Below, piece after piece: positions 33,856 through 42,884 of a DNA stretch of 64,000 nucleotides. Below the pieces are notes generated by a model that was not told the origin of the DNA, made no database searches, and saw only the letters and a program-made list of their open reading frames with translations. Origin of the DNA: SPCO01 sp964579825 (GTDB taxonomy: Bacteria > Chloroflexota > Limnocylindria > Limnocylindrales > CSP1-4); contig CAZOHT010000004.1 in assembly GCA_964579825.1 (NCBI GenBank), forward strand, positions 56,674 through 120,673. Direction: 5' to 3'. Every line of letters starts with the position of its first letter. Position 1 is the stretch's first letter. Made by a program: the position numbers and the translations under genes.

Positions 33856-34053
33856 ATGAGTGAGTTCCGCGCGTGGGTGTCGGGTTGGGGCAGCGGGGGA
33901 TGGCTGGTTGCCATCACGGTCACCGTCTGCGTCATCGCCGTCGGCGTCGCCATGAGTCAAGGCTGGCGACCGACTCGCCGCTTCATCACGTGGACCGTGG
34001 CCGTCATCGCCATCGTCCTGACCCCTGTGATCATAGGAGTCGTCTTCTCCTGA
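33856..34053 (+). CDS. Small two-helix membrane protein
   Basis: 65 aa. Two hydrophobic helices (WLVAITVTVCVIAVGVAM and WTVAVIAIVLTPVIIGVVF) are joined by the basic loop RPTRR, a helical hairpin with a positively charged cytoplasmic turn. No family is known to me. ATG 33856 has GGAG 6-7 nt upstream, i.e. a leadered gene among leaderless neighbours, and it lies 86 bp after tRNA-Arg. TAGGAC at about 33797 could be its -10 box. Confidence 0.65.
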   Translation: MSEFRAWVSGWGSGGWLVAITVTVCVIAVGVAMSQGWRPTRRFITWTVAVIAIVLTPVIIGVVFS

Positions 34054-34059
34054 TGGCGA

Positions 34060-35244
34060 CTACCCGATGACGTTGCGCTCGATCACTCGGCGGCCCTCGA
34101 TGAGGCGCTCGTAGCCGAAGATCGACAGGTCCAGCGTCGTGTACCGACCGTGGACGATCCGCTCGGCGATGGCCCGGCCGACCGCCGGGGCGTGCTGGAT
34201 CCCGTGGCCGCTGAAACCCGTCGCGAAGAGCAGGTTCGTCAGCTCGGGATGCGGACCGATGAAGGCGTTCCGATCGAACGTGCTGTATTCGTAGTAGCCC
34301 GCCCAGGCGTTGCGCTGGCGGATCGCATCGAAGGCGGGCACCCGCTCGGCCAGGGCCGGCCAGATCCGCTCCTCGAACAGGGCGTGGTCGACCGTCAGCG
34401 GCAGCCCGTCATGGTCCTCCTCCGGCGGCGGGGAGACGGCCGTGATGAACCCCTCGCCCTCGGGCCGGAACCAGATGCCGGACGTATCGATGACGAGCGG
34501 GCAGTCCGGCACGGCCGCCTGCGCGTCGAAGCCGAACACGCACCGGCGCCGCGCCTCGACGGGGAGTGGCACGCCCGCCATCGCCGCCACCCCGCGCGAC
34601 CACGGCCCGGCGGCATCCACGACGTGTCCCGCCGCGATCCGGCTTCCGTCGGCGAGTCGGACATCCGTGACCCGTCCGCCGTCCACGTCCAGCCCGATCG
34701 CCTCGCCGGTGATGAAGTCCGCGCCGATCGCGCGTGCCTTGCCACGGAACGCCTGCATGAGCCCGTAGCCGTCGAACCAGCCCTCGCCGGTCAGCCCGAG
34801 TGAGCCCAGGGCCACGCCGTCGGTCGTCATCCAGGGAAACCGGTCGCCGATCTCGGCCCGGGTCAGCAGGATCACATCGGCGCCCTCGGCCGACTGGGTC
34901 GCGTGGTTCGCCCGCAAGGCGTCCTCGAACGCGGACGTGGCGAGGTACAGGTAGCCGCCTTCGTGCAGACCGATGTCCACCGTCGGGCCGTCGTCGACCG
35001 ACAGGTGTCGGCCGACCTCCCGCAGGAACTCGATGCCGAACAGCGACATCCGGATATTCTCCGGCGTCGAGAACTGCTGGCGGATAGAGCTCGCCGAGAG
35101 CGCGGACGACGCCTGGGCGTAGGTCGGATCGCGTTCGATGACGGCGACGCGCCCATCGAACGTCGGATCGCTTCGGAGGAAGTAGGCGATCGCGCTGCCG
35201 ATGGCGCCGCCACCGATGATCGCGACGTCGTGGTTCGTGCTCAC
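34060..35244 (-). CDS. FAD-dependent oxidoreductase (DAO family)
   Basis: 394 aa. The N-terminal Rossmann dinucleotide motif is VAIIGGGAIGSAIAYFL, followed by an acidic residue (AVIERDPTYAQAS). The C-terminal FAD motif is LLFATGFSGHGIQHAPAVG. Length and order match glycine/sarcosine oxidase-like enzymes and related D-amino-acid or amine dehydrogenases, which oxidise a C-N bond. The substrate cannot be read from the sequence. Start GTG 35244, 6 nt after TACCCT. Confidence 0.9.
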   Translation of the reverse strand: MSTNHDVAIIGGGAIGSAIAYFLRSDPTFDGRVAVIERDPTYAQASSALSASSIRQQFSTPENIRMSLFGIEFLREVGRHLSVDDGPTVDIGLHEGGYLYLATSAFEDALRANHATQSAEGADVILLTRAEIGDRFPWMTTDGVALGSLGLTGEGWFDGYGLMQAFRGKARAIGADFITGEAIGLDVDGGRVTDVRLADGSRIAAGHVVDAAGPWSRGVAAMAGVPLPVEARRRCVFGFDAQAAVPDCPLVIDTSGIWFRPEGEGFITAVSPPPEEDHDGLPLTVDHALFEERIWPALAERVPAFDAIRQRNAWAGYYEYSTFDRNAFIGPHPELTNLLFATGFSGHGIQHAPAVGRAIAERIVHGRYTTLDLSIFGYERLIEGRRVIERNVIG

Positions 35245-35250
35245 CCACGC

Positions 35251-35256
35251 AGGGTA
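35251..35256 (-). promoter_or_regulatory. -10 hexamer TACCCT for the FAD oxidoreductase
   Basis: On the minus strand TACCCT plus 6 nt leads to the GTG at 35244. Confidence 0.55.
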
Positions 35257-35407
35257 CGGCGAACGAGCGGACCCGTGCCATGACCGTCATCGCGACCATC
35301 GTGGGCGGCGTCATCGAGTCCTGTCCGGCTCCCGCGTCCTGCCCGACCCACTAGACCGCGCGCCCGCCGCGTCCACCGCGGCGGACGGCGAGCCGACCCG
35401 CCATCGG

Positions 35408-38065
35408 TCACGAGATCGTCGGTCGCTCGGTGCTCGCGAGGGCGAAGGCCGTCGCCGCCTCGATGTCCATGGCCTCCCCCTCGGATCGCAAGGTCTCCAG
35501 GGTCTCGCGATCCAGCCGACGCTCCAGCGCGGCGATCGAGTCGCGGGCCGTGGCCTCGTCGGGTGGCCTGATCGGGATCCCCTCTCGGTGCCGCAATCCC
35601 GCCGCGGCGCCGAGCAATCTCGCGGCCAGGTCCGGGTCGCCATCGACCGACCCCTCGCCCATCCGCTCCAGGCACTCGGCGACTCCGTCGGCATCGCCCA
35701 GATCGGCGAAGGTCCGGAGTGCGGTCCGGACCAGCTCGATGCCAGCGGCTCGGTCCCCGGTCCGGATCAGGGCGGTGCCGAGCAGACACGAGGAGTAGGC
35801 GAGGACGCTCGATCTCCCAGAGGCTCGATCGAGGATGACCGCCTGGCTCAGCCGCTCGAGCGCCTCGTCGAAGCGACCCTGGTCCATCGCGACGACCCCC
35901 AGGTTGGTCAGCGTCGTCGCGATCCCACGATCGTCGCCAAGGGCACGACGCATCGACAGGCTCTCTTCGAGCAGGACCATCGCCCGCTCGGTCTCACCCG
36001 CGTTCCGTGCGACCACCCCGACACTGTTGAGCTCTCGGGCGATCCGGCGAGGATCACCGATCGTGCGCAGCAGGGCCAGGGCCGCTTCGAGGCGGGCCAT
36101 CGCCAGGCCAGACTGACGCCGCTCATCGTGCATCACGCCGGACAGATGGAGCGCCTCCGCTCGCAAGTCGATCGGAGCCGCCGGGTCCGCAGCGATCGCC
36201 CGTTCGAGCAGGTCCGAGGCTTCCAGGGCTCGACCTCGCAGGTACCACGCCCGACCGAGCGCCGTGGTGAACCGAAGCGCCAGATGCTCGTCCTGGGCGG
36301 CGTCCGGGGCCCCCGACCCTCCGAGCAGCCAGGCGAGGGCCGCCCGGAAGTCGTCGGCCGACTGCTCGAGACGGGCCAGTGCGCCGTGCTCATCCGGACC
36401 GTCGAGAGCACCGGCCTCGGCCTCGGCGACACCAAGGAAGTGGGTGGCATGACCGCGCCTCGCGGCGAACTCCTCATGGCCTTCGGCCAGCCGCTCGGCC
36501 GCGAACTCGCGGATCAGCCCGAGCAACCGTAGCCCGGTGTGGTCGGACCGATCGACGACCTGGACGAGACTACGGTCCACCAGGCGCTCGACGACGTCGA
36601 CCGGGTCCGGCGCCTCGGTATCGCCGGAGGCCGCGGCGCACACGATCGTCGCGGCGTCAAGGTCGAACACGTCGGCGAAGACCGACAGGCGTTGAAGCGT
36701 CGTTCGTTCGTCTTCCGCCAGCAGGTCGTAGCTCCACTCGATCGTCGCGGTCATGGTGCGCTGGCGTTCGGGCGCGTCGAGGGCGCCGCCTTTGAGGACC
36801 GGCAGTCCGCGGTCGAGACGAGCGAGCATCGCCTGTGGCGCGAGCAGCCGGCTCCGGGCTGCGGCGAGCTCGATCGCCAGCGGCAGCCCGTCCAGGCGAG
36901 ACACGATGGCAGCGATGGCGCGGACGTTGACCGGCGTGAGGGGGAGGTCCGGCCGAACGGCACGAGCTCGCTCGACGAACAGCGCGACCGCCGGTGACGA
37001 GGTCGCCGACGTGAGGCCGGCATCCACGTCCGGTCCCAACCCCAGCGGTCGAAGCACGTACTCGCGCTCGACGTGAACGTGGAGGGGGCCCCTCGCGGTG
37101 ACGAGGATCCGAAGGAGTCCGCATGCGTCGAGCAGCTGCGAGGCGAATCGGCCGAATCCCGGCAACCGGTCGGCCGTGTCGACCACGAGGAGCGCAGAGC
37201 GACCCAGCAGTCGGTCGATGAACGCGTCGGTCGGTTCGACGTCGGGCGGAAGTCGGATCCCGACGATCTCCGCCAGATCGACGAGGAATGATCCGAGTCG
37301 ATCGTGCGTTGCCGCGTCGATGTAGAACACCCCATCCGGGTGGTCATCGACCAGCCCGCGGGCGACCCGGATCGCCAGGCGGCTCTTGCCGATGCCTCCG
37401 GGGCCGGTCACCGTGGTGAGGCGGTTGTCGCGGACCAGGGCCGTCAGGGCCAGGGTCTCGGCTTCGCGCCCGACCAACGATGTCCGGTCGGTCGGCAGGT
37501 TGGTCGGATGTGCCTCGAGCGTTCGGAGCGGGCCGAATCCGCCGTCCACACCATCGGGATCGAGTTGCCAGATCCGTTGGACCCCGATGTCCTTGAGCCG
37601 GTGTCGACCGAGATCGCGAATGCGGGACCCATCGGGCAGCGACTCGCCCGCCGCCGACCGCGTCGCATCTGACATCACGATCTGGCCACCGTTCGCCGCA
37701 TTGGCGATCCGAGCCGCACGGTTGATGTCCAAGCCCACGTAGTCGTCGCCGGCGAGGACGCCCTGCCCGGTATGGATCCCGATCCTGACCCGGATCCGGG
37801 CCCCCTCCGGCCACGGATACTCCGCGAGGCCGCGCTGGATGGACGCGGCGGCTTCCAGGGCGTCCACCGCGAGGTGGAAGACGACGAAGAAGGAGTCGCC
37901 TTCTGTCGAGACCTCGGTCCCGGCGTGCGCTCGGATGGCCTCCCGGACGATGCGCTGATGGGCGGCGTGCAGCGCGGTGTAGCGCTGGCCAAGGGTCGAC
38001 AGCAGGCGTGTACTTCCTTCGATGTCCGAGAACATGAAGGTGAGCCGGCCGGTCGGGAGCGCCAT
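35408..38065 (-). CDS. Nucleotide cyclase-domain regulator with NB-ARC-like ATPase and TPR repeats
   Basis: 885 aa. Residues 1-170 form a class III adenylate/guanylate cyclase domain: metal Asp14 in FMFSDIEGSTRLL, Asp57 in EGDSFFVVF and the Asn-Arg pair in GLDINRAARIANAA. Next is a STAND/NB-ARC-type ATPase with Walker A GPGGIGKS at 221-228 and LLVVDTADRLPG as Walker B. A winged-helix-like region (WSYDLLAEDERTTLQRLSVF) leads into C-terminal TPR-like helical repeats (residues about 560-860). This architecture (cyclase-ATPase-TPR) is common in Actinobacteria and Chloroflexota and is annotated as adenylate cyclase or LuxR-like regulator. Divergent from the ECF sigma gene at 38265. TAGAGT lies 9 nt before the ATG. 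Confidence 0.88.
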   Translation of the reverse strand: MALPTGRLTFMFSDIEGSTRLLSTLGQRYTALHAAHQRIVREAIRAHAGTEVSTEGDSFFVVFHLAVDALEAAASIQRGLAEYPWPEGARIRVRIGIHTGQGVLAGDDYVGLDINRAARIANAANGGQIVMSDATRSAAGESLPDGSRIRDLGRHRLKDIGVQRIWQLDPDGVDGGFGPLRTLEAHPTNLPTDRTSLVGREAETLALTALVRDNRLTTVTGPGGIGKSRLAIRVARGLVDDHPDGVFYIDAATHDRLGSFLVDLAEIVGIRLPPDVEPTDAFIDRLLGRSALLVVDTADRLPGFGRFASQLLDACGLLRILVTARGPLHVHVEREYVLRPLGLGPDVDAGLTSATSSPAVALFVERARAVRPDLPLTPVNVRAIAAIVSRLDGLPLAIELAAARSRLLAPQAMLARLDRGLPVLKGGALDAPERQRTMTATIEWSYDLLAEDERTTLQRLSVFADVFDLDAATIVCAAASGDTEAPDPVDVVERLVDRSLVQVVDRSDHTGLRLLGLIREFAAERLAEGHEEFAARRGHATHFLGVAEAEAGALDGPDEHGALARLEQSADDFRAALAWLLGGSGAPDAAQDEHLALRFTTALGRAWYLRGRALEASDLLERAIAADPAAPIDLRAEALHLSGVMHDERRQSGLAMARLEAALALLRTIGDPRRIARELNSVGVVARNAGETERAMVLLEESLSMRRALGDDRGIATTLTNLGVVAMDQGRFDEALERLSQAVILDRASGRSSVLAYSSCLLGTALIRTGDRAAGIELVRTALRTFADLGDADGVAECLERMGEGSVDGDPDLAARLLGAAAGLRHREGIPIRPPDEATARDSIAALERRLDRETLETLRSEGEAMDIEAATAFALASTERPTIS

Positions 38066-38264
38066 GGCTCCGCAACTCTAGCCCCACCTGCGGCGCTCCG
38101 ACCGACGCGCCGCGAACCCGACCATGCCGGCCGCTCGCGCGTCGCGGGCCAGGCGGGCGAGGCGGCACGCACACGGGCGCCACGAAGAGTGAGTCGTTCG
38201 AGCCAACGGCACGCCCATACGATGTGAGTGCCCGGATCCACCGGGCGCCTTGGAACGGAAGGCG
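38066..38264. promoter_or_regulatory. Divergent intergenic region, cyclase regulator and ECF sigma
   Basis: 199 bp. Minus-strand TAGAGT (38075-38080) serves the cyclase gene; plus-strand TACGAT (38218-38223) is the best -10 candidate for the sigma gene, giving a leader of about 35 nt. No hairpin stands out. Confidence 0.4.
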
Positions 38265-38810
38265 ATGGATACCGACCTCGTGATCCGAGTGCAGAACGGC
38301 GACGAAGAGGCCTTCGCGAGCCTCGCCGTGGCCGTTGGCGATCGGCTCCATGCGGTGGCACACAGGATCCTGCGTGACACCGACCTCGCCGAAGACGCGA
38401 CGCAGCAGGCGCTGTTGAGCATCTGGCGGGACCTTCCCCAGCTCCGCGACCCGGCGCGCTTTGACGCCTGGTCGTACCGGCTCCTCGTGCGCGCCTGCTA
38501 CGCCGAAGGTCGCCGGACTCGACAGTGGTCGCCCAACCTGCGCCTGCTGCCGACCGATGCCCCGGCGCCCGACGAACTCGACCTGGTCGTCGATCGCGAT
38601 CAGTTGGAGCGCGGATTCCGGCGGCTGTCCATCGAACATCGCGCGGTGGTGGTCCTGCACCACTACCTCGACCTGCCGATCGAGGTGGTCGCCGAAACGC
38701 TCGGCGTGCCGCCTGGGACGGTCAGATCCCGTCTACATCATGCGATGCGTGGACTGCGGGCGGCCATCGATGCCGACCTGCGGCCGACCGCGCGGGAGGC
38801 GACTCGATGA
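38265..38810 (+). CDS. ECF-type RNA polymerase sigma factor
   Basis: 181 aa. Region 2 (DEEAFASLAVAVGDRLHAVAHRILRDTDLAEDATQQALLSIW, split here by description) ends near residue 60. A short linker follows, then region 4 (FRRLSIEHRAVVVLHHYLDLPIEVVAETLGVPPGTVRSRLHHAMR) carries the helix-turn-helix. It directs RNA polymerase to specific promoters. ATG 38265 has a GGAA-GG stretch before it. Its stop overlaps the next gene by ATGA, and that gene encodes a membrane protein that is likely its anti-sigma partner. Confidence 0.92.
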   Translation: MDTDLVIRVQNGDEEAFASLAVAVGDRLHAVAHRILRDTDLAEDATQQALLSIWRDLPQLRDPARFDAWSYRLLVRACYAEGRRTRQWSPNLRLLPTDAPAPDELDLVVDRDQLERGFRRLSIEHRAVVVLHHYLDLPIEVVAETLGVPPGTVRSRLHHAMRGLRAAIDADLRPTAREATR

Positions 38811-39727
38811 GTACCGATCGCGAGGTCACGCGCATCGTCCGGTCGTGGCTGGAGGAGGGCGCCATGTCGCTCCCGGACCGAGTCCTGGATGCCGTGCTCG
38901 ACCAAGTCCCTGCGACCCCACAGCGCCGGCCCTGGCGGTCGGCGTGGAGGTACGCCGACGTGAACAACACCCTCAAGGTCGCGCTGGGGGCCGCCGCGGT
39001 GCTGGTGGTCGCTGTCCTGGCCGTCAACCTGCTGCCCCAGGGGGGAGGTCCGGGTGGCGTGGTCGCCAGTCCCTCGGTGGCGGCACCGTCGGCGACTGCC
39101 TCGCCGACACCGGCGCCTTCGGTCGTCTCGCCGTCGCCATCCCCTGCCGGCCTGGCGGAAGGCCCCCATCCGCTCTGGGAAGGACCGCCAGCCATGACGG
39201 CCACCATCGCGGCCCCCGGCTGGTTCGGCTTTCCAGGCGATCGCCTCCTCGTCAAGGACGACAACCCTGGTCCGCCGGCCGGTGCCGGGCTGATCGTCTT
39301 CACGGGCGACCTGTACGTGTACGGAGACCCGTGCAAGTGGTCGGGGACGGAGCCGGCCTCGCCGGCCACGACGGCCGCGGATCTCGTGACCGCGTTGGCG
39401 TCCCAGGCCCTGCGCGATGCCTCGGAGCCGGTGGACATCACGCTCGACGGGTATGCCGGCAAGGCGATCACCCTCCACGTGCCGGACGACGCCGTGTTCA
39501 GCGACTGCGACCGGAGCACCTTCGGCTCATGGACGATCAGCACGGCTGACGGCCCCGGCTTGGATCCCTACCGCTACGCGCAGGGTCCCGGCCAGATCGA
39601 CGAGATCTGGGCCCTGGACGTGGATGGCGTCCTGACGGTCATCGATTGGTCCCACTATGCCGACACCCCGGCCGAGGACCTGGCCGAGCTGCAGGCGATC
39701 GCCGAGTCGATCACGTTCGGGCCGTAA
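38807..39727 (+). CDS. Putative membrane-bound anti-sigma factor
   Basis: 306 aa. A short N-terminal cytoplasmic segment (about 55 residues; SWLEEGAMSLPDRVLDAVLD) is of a kind often seen in Chloroflexota/actinobacterial sigma partners. One membrane helix follows (VALGAAAVLVVAVLAVNLL), a Pro/Ser/Ala linker, and an extracytoplasmic domain with two cysteines (GDPCKWSG; FSDCDRS) that may be disulfide-linked. No zinc HxxxCxxC motif is seen. The role is inferred from its translational coupling to the sigma gene. The outer domain may sense a ligand. Confidence 0.7.
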   Translation: MSTDREVTRIVRSWLEEGAMSLPDRVLDAVLDQVPATPQRRPWRSAWRYADVNNTLKVALGAAAVLVVAVLAVNLLPQGGGPGGVVASPSVAAPSATASPTPAPSVVSPSPSPAGLAEGPHPLWEGPPAMTATIAAPGWFGFPGDRLLVKDDNPGPPAGAGLIVFTGDLYVYGDPCKWSGTEPASPATTAADLVTALASQALRDASEPVDITLDGYAGKAITLHVPDDAVFSDCDRSTFGSWTISTADGPGLDPYRYAQGPGQIDEIWALDVDGVLTVIDWSHYADTPAEDLAELQAIAESITFGP

Positions 39728-39814
39728 GCCGTCGACCATGACACCTGAAGCGCGGGCGGCCCCAGCCGGTGCGCCCGTCGCCGGCGAGTCGGCCACCGCT
39801 CGACGCGGAGTTGC

Positions 39815-39820
39815 TAGGGT
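39815..39820 (+). promoter_or_regulatory. -10 hexamer TAGGGT for the glycosyltransferase
   Basis: TAGGGT plus 6 nt leads to the GTG at 39827. Confidence 0.55.
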
Positions 39821-39826
39821 TCACGC

Positions 39827-40498
39827 GTGGAGACCATCCTCGCGCTGATCCCGGGCTACCAGGAGGGCCCGCGTATCGCATCCGTCGTGGAGCGAGCGCG
39901 GGCCTTCCTTCCGGTCGTTGTCGTCGACGACGGCTCCACAGACGACACCGCCGCGCAGGCCGAGGCTGCCGGCGCGACCGTCCTGATCCAGCGCCCGAAC
40001 GCGGGTAAAGGTGCGGCGCTCCGCCGCGGCTTCCGCCACGCACTGGACCAGGGCTGCGAGGCCGTGGTCACGCTCGACGCCGACGGGCAACACGACCCGG
40101 CCGAGATCCCCCTGTTCCTCGCCGCGTGGGAGGCGGCCAGGCCGGAGCTCGTCATCGGTCGGCGCGACTTCGGGGAGATGCCACCGGTCCGTCGTCTGTC
40201 GAACTCGATCGGCGGCCTGGTCTTCTCCGCGGCGGTCGGACGGAACGTGCCGGACAACCAATCGGGCTATCGGCTCATCGGGCGACAGCTGATGACGGCG
40301 CTCCTGGACAGCGACGAGCAGGGCTTCGAATTCGAGGTCGAGATGATCGCCCGCTGTATCGCGCTCGGCCTGCCCATCGGCTGGGTCCCGATCCGCACGA
40401 TCTACGAGGGCGAGCCGAGCCACATCCGGCCGTGGGCGCACTTCACGAGCTTCCTGCGCGTCAGCCGCGACGCTCGGCGCATCGTGCGAGGCGGCTGA
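39827..40498 (+). CDS. Family 2 glycosyltransferase (dolichol-phosphate-mannose-synthase-like)
   Basis: 223 aa. The GT-A fold begins ILALIPGYQEGPRIASVV, with VVVDDGSTDDT, NAGKGAALRRGF and the metal-binding DADGQHDPAEI. It has no membrane segment. Similar to DPM1/DPG synthases that transfer a sugar from a nucleotide donor to polyprenyl phosphate; acceptor unknown. It has its own promoter-like hexamer and ends 17 bp before the histidine kinase, which also has one, so it is probably not part of the Kdp regulon. Confidence 0.88.
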   Translation: METILALIPGYQEGPRIASVVERARAFLPVVVVDDGSTDDTAAQAEAAGATVLIQRPNAGKGAALRRGFRHALDQGCEAVVTLDADGQHDPAEIPLFLAAWEAARPELVIGRRDFGEMPPVRRLSNSIGGLVFSAAVGRNVPDNQSGYRLIGRQLMTALLDSDEQGFEFEVEMIARCIALGLPIGWVPIRTIYEGEPSHIRPWAHFTSFLRVSRDARRIVRGG

Positions 40499-40502
40499 CG
40501 CC

Positions 40503-40508
40503 TACCAT
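40503..40508 (+). promoter_or_regulatory. -10 hexamer TACCAT for the histidine kinase
   Basis: TACCAT plus 7 nt leads to the ATG at 40516. Confidence 0.5.
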
Positions 40509-40515
40509 CGGCCAC

Positions 40516-42081
40516 ATGCACCGCACCCGGCTGGATCCGCGTCAGATCACCCTGATGGCGCTCGTCATCGGCGGGTCGCTGGGTGCCGTCTCGGTCGCGA
40601 TCGCGATCCTCGAAAGCCGGGTGGACGTCCCTGACGCCTCGGCGGCCTATCTGCTGGCGGTGGTCGGCGTGGCCGTGGCGTTCGGGACGACCCCGGCCAT
40701 CCTGACCGCGATCGGGTCGTTCCTGCTGTATGACTTCCTGTTCATCGACCCGGTCTACACGTTCACGGTGCGGGACCCACGTGAATGGCTGAACCTGCTG
40801 CTGCTCCTGGTCGTCGGGATCGTCGTTGGCCGCCTTGCCGGACGGCAGCGCGAGCGGGCGGAGGCCGCGCTCGCCGGTGAGCGCGAGGCACAGGCGCTCT
40901 TCTGGATCAGCTTCACGCTCGCGAACCGGCGCGACACGCTCGAGGCGCTGTCGACGATCGCCACGAAGCTGCGCACGGACACGAGGATGGCGCGCGTCTG
41001 GATGACCATCGGCAAGAGCACCGTGGCCGCGGACGACTCCGCGCCGCCACCACCTGCCGCCACCGCGACGCCGACCGTGTACACGACCCTTCGGCGCCGC
41101 CCCGGCGACGAGCCGGCCGAGTGGGTCCGGGTCCACGCGCCGTCGACCGGCTCCAAGGGAGCGCGCGATCCGGACGTCGTCACGTACCGGGTCCCCATGG
41201 TCGCCGGCGAGCGCACGCTCGGGTCCCTGTGGGCGAGTCGCGCGCGGGGCGCCGGCGACCCGGACGACGCGGAGACCCGGGTGCTGGCCGCTGCCGCCGA
41301 CCAGGTCGCCGGTTCCCTGGAGCTGGATCGACTGGCCCGCGAAGCCACGTCGGTCGAGATCACTCGACGAAGCGATGCCCTCAAGTCGGCGCTGCTCGAC
41401 TCCGTCTCGCACGATCTGCGGACACCGCTCGCCTCCATCCGGGCGGCCGCCGGGACACTGATGGACCCGGTCATCGATTGGCCGGCCGACCAGCGCCGCG
41501 AACTCGCCGCATCGATCGACCGTGAGGCCGACTGGCTGAACCGGCTGGTGACGAACCTGCTGGACATGAGCCGGATCGAAGCCGGTGAACTGCGCCCGAA
41601 GCTGGGCGTCTTCGAGCTCTCCGACATCGTCGAGCAGGCGCTGGGACGGTCGCTGGTCAAGGTGGAGGGGACCGAGCGGACCGTGACCGTGGACGTACCA
41701 GTCGACCTGCCACCGGTCTCGGTGGACGAACTCTTCATCGGCCAGGTCCTCGCCAACACGCTCGACAATGCCGCCAAGTACGCTGGCCGGTCCGCCCCGA
41801 TCGCGGTCTCGGCCCGACGGCTGGACGACCGTTTCGTGCGTGTCACCGTCGAGGACGGCGGCGATGGCGTTCCGCCCGAGGCCATCCCGCGGCTGTTCGA
41901 GAAGTTCTACCGGGTGCCGCGCAAGAGCGAAGGGTCACGACGTGGGACCGGCATCGGCCTGTCCGTGGTCCAGGGCCTGGTCCATGCGATGGGGGGACAC
42001 GTGGCCGCTCGGCGGAGCGCCCTGGGCGGCCTGGCCGTCGACATCGACCTGCTCGCCGCCGATCCGCAGCCGGCCCCGTGA
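40516..42081 (+). CDS. KdpD-type sensor histidine kinase (C-terminal half as a separate protein)
   Basis: 521 aa. Three to four membrane helices make up a DUF4118 domain with the KdpD-like motif LLYDFLFIDPVYTFTV and a final helix WLNLLLLLVVGIVVG. A GAF-like region (about residues 120-270), HisKA with SVSHDLRTPL (phospho-acceptor His299), and HATPase with NTLDNAAKYA, DGGDGVP and GTGIGLSVVQG follow. This matches the C-terminal two thirds of classical KdpD, while the N-terminal KdpD/UspA part is missing; that part is encoded at 48144. It overlaps kdpE by GTGA. It probably phosphorylates KdpE in response to low potassium or turgor. Confidence 0.9.
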   Translation: MHRTRLDPRQITLMALVIGGSLGAVSVAIAILESRVDVPDASAAYLLAVVGVAVAFGTTPAILTAIGSFLLYDFLFIDPVYTFTVRDPREWLNLLLLLVVGIVVGRLAGRQRERAEAALAGEREAQALFWISFTLANRRDTLEALSTIATKLRTDTRMARVWMTIGKSTVAADDSAPPPPAATATPTVYTTLRRRPGDEPAEWVRVHAPSTGSKGARDPDVVTYRVPMVAGERTLGSLWASRARGAGDPDDAETRVLAAAADQVAGSLELDRLAREATSVEITRRSDALKSALLDSVSHDLRTPLASIRAAAGTLMDPVIDWPADQRRELAASIDREADWLNRLVTNLLDMSRIEAGELRPKLGVFELSDIVEQALGRSLVKVEGTERTVTVDVPVDLPPVSVDELFIGQVLANTLDNAAKYAGRSAPIAVSARRLDDRFVRVTVEDGGDGVPPEAIPRLFEKFYRVPRKSEGSRRGTGIGLSVVQGLVHAMGGHVAARRSALGGLAVDIDLLAADPQPAP

Positions 42082-42815
42082 CCGAGTCGCACACGGCCGC
42101 ATCGGTCCTGCTGGTCGAGGACGACGAAGCCACGCGGGTCGCGATCGCCACGTTCCTGCGCGGTCACGGCCAGGAGGTCCGCGATGTCGGAGATGCGGCT
42201 TCGGCCATCGCGGCGTGGGAGGCACGCCGACCGGACCTGATCGTCCTGGACCTCGGCCTGCCGGATCGTGACGGCTCGGCGGTGATCCGCCGGGTCCGGC
42301 GAGAGGCGACGACGCCGATCCTGGTGCTGTCCGCGCGCGACCGCGAGGTCGACAAGGTGGCCGCCCTGGATCATGGCGCCGACGACTACGTGACCAAGCC
42401 GTTCGGGATGTCGGAACTCCGGGCGCGGATCGATGCCCTCATCCGTCGAGCGGCGGGCCCGGTCGCGGACGTCGATGGCGACATCCGGATCGGTCAGCTC
42501 ACGATCGATGTCAGCCGTCACCTCGTGTCGGTCTGCGATCGGCAGGTCCGCCTCACGCCGCGCGAGTACGAGGTGCTCAAGGTCCTCGCCTCGCATGCCG
42601 GCCATCTGGTGACCCACGCCCGGCTGTTGCGAGCCGTGTGGGGTACCGAGTACAGCGAGGAAGCGCATTACGTGCACGTCTATGTCAGCCAGATTCGGCG
42701 GAAGCTCAAGGCGGCCGACCCCGACGGCGCCCTCGATGGACTGATCGTCGCTGAGCCAGGTGTCGGCTATCGCGTCGCTGAACCCGGGGGTGCATCCCGC
42801 GTCACCGGACCTTGA
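42078..42815 (+). CDS. kdpE: OmpR-family response regulator KdpE
   Basis: 245 aa. The receiver domain has acidic pocket VEDDEATR, phospho-acceptor Asp58 (IVLDLGLPD), Thr/Ser switch and Lys in DYVTKPFGMSEL. A C-terminal winged helix follows (LTPREYEVLKVLASHAGHLV; HYVHVYVSQIRRKLKAADP). Coupled to the kinase by GTGA. Its location before the kdpFABC chain and the KdpD-type kinase supports KdpE. Two direct CTTGAGCGG repeats begin at its stop codon and may be its own operator. Confidence 0.92.
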   Translation: MTESHTAASVLLVEDDEATRVAIATFLRGHGQEVRDVGDAASAIAAWEARRPDLIVLDLGLPDRDGSAVIRRVRREATTPILVLSARDREVDKVAALDHGADDYVTKPFGMSELRARIDALIRRAAGPVADVDGDIRIGQLTIDVSRHLVSVCDRQVRLTPREYEVLKVLASHAGHLVTHARLLRAVWGTEYSEEAHYVHVYVSQIRRKLKAADPDGALDGLIVAEPGVGYRVAEPGGASRVTGP

Positions 42816-42833
42816 GCGGTCCTTGAGCGGGTC
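42811..42833. promoter_or_regulatory. Direct repeat CTTGAGCGG upstream of the kdp chain
   Basis: CTTGAGCGGTC (42811-42821) is followed immediately by CTTGAGCGGGTC (42822-42833), an 11-bp period suited to tandem OmpR-type binding. The first copy also forms a GGACC/GGTCC hairpin (42807-42822). It is a candidate KdpE site or attenuator. Confidence 0.4.
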
Positions 42834-42884
42834 TGGGCGCGACTGACCCGTCGGCCTCTTGGACCTCGGTGCGAGGCTCAGGAC

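Noticed and set aside
33694..34053. Integration site at tRNA-Arg
   Set aside because: No integrase and no second copy of the tRNA 3' end were found in the window; the small membrane gene alone is not an element.
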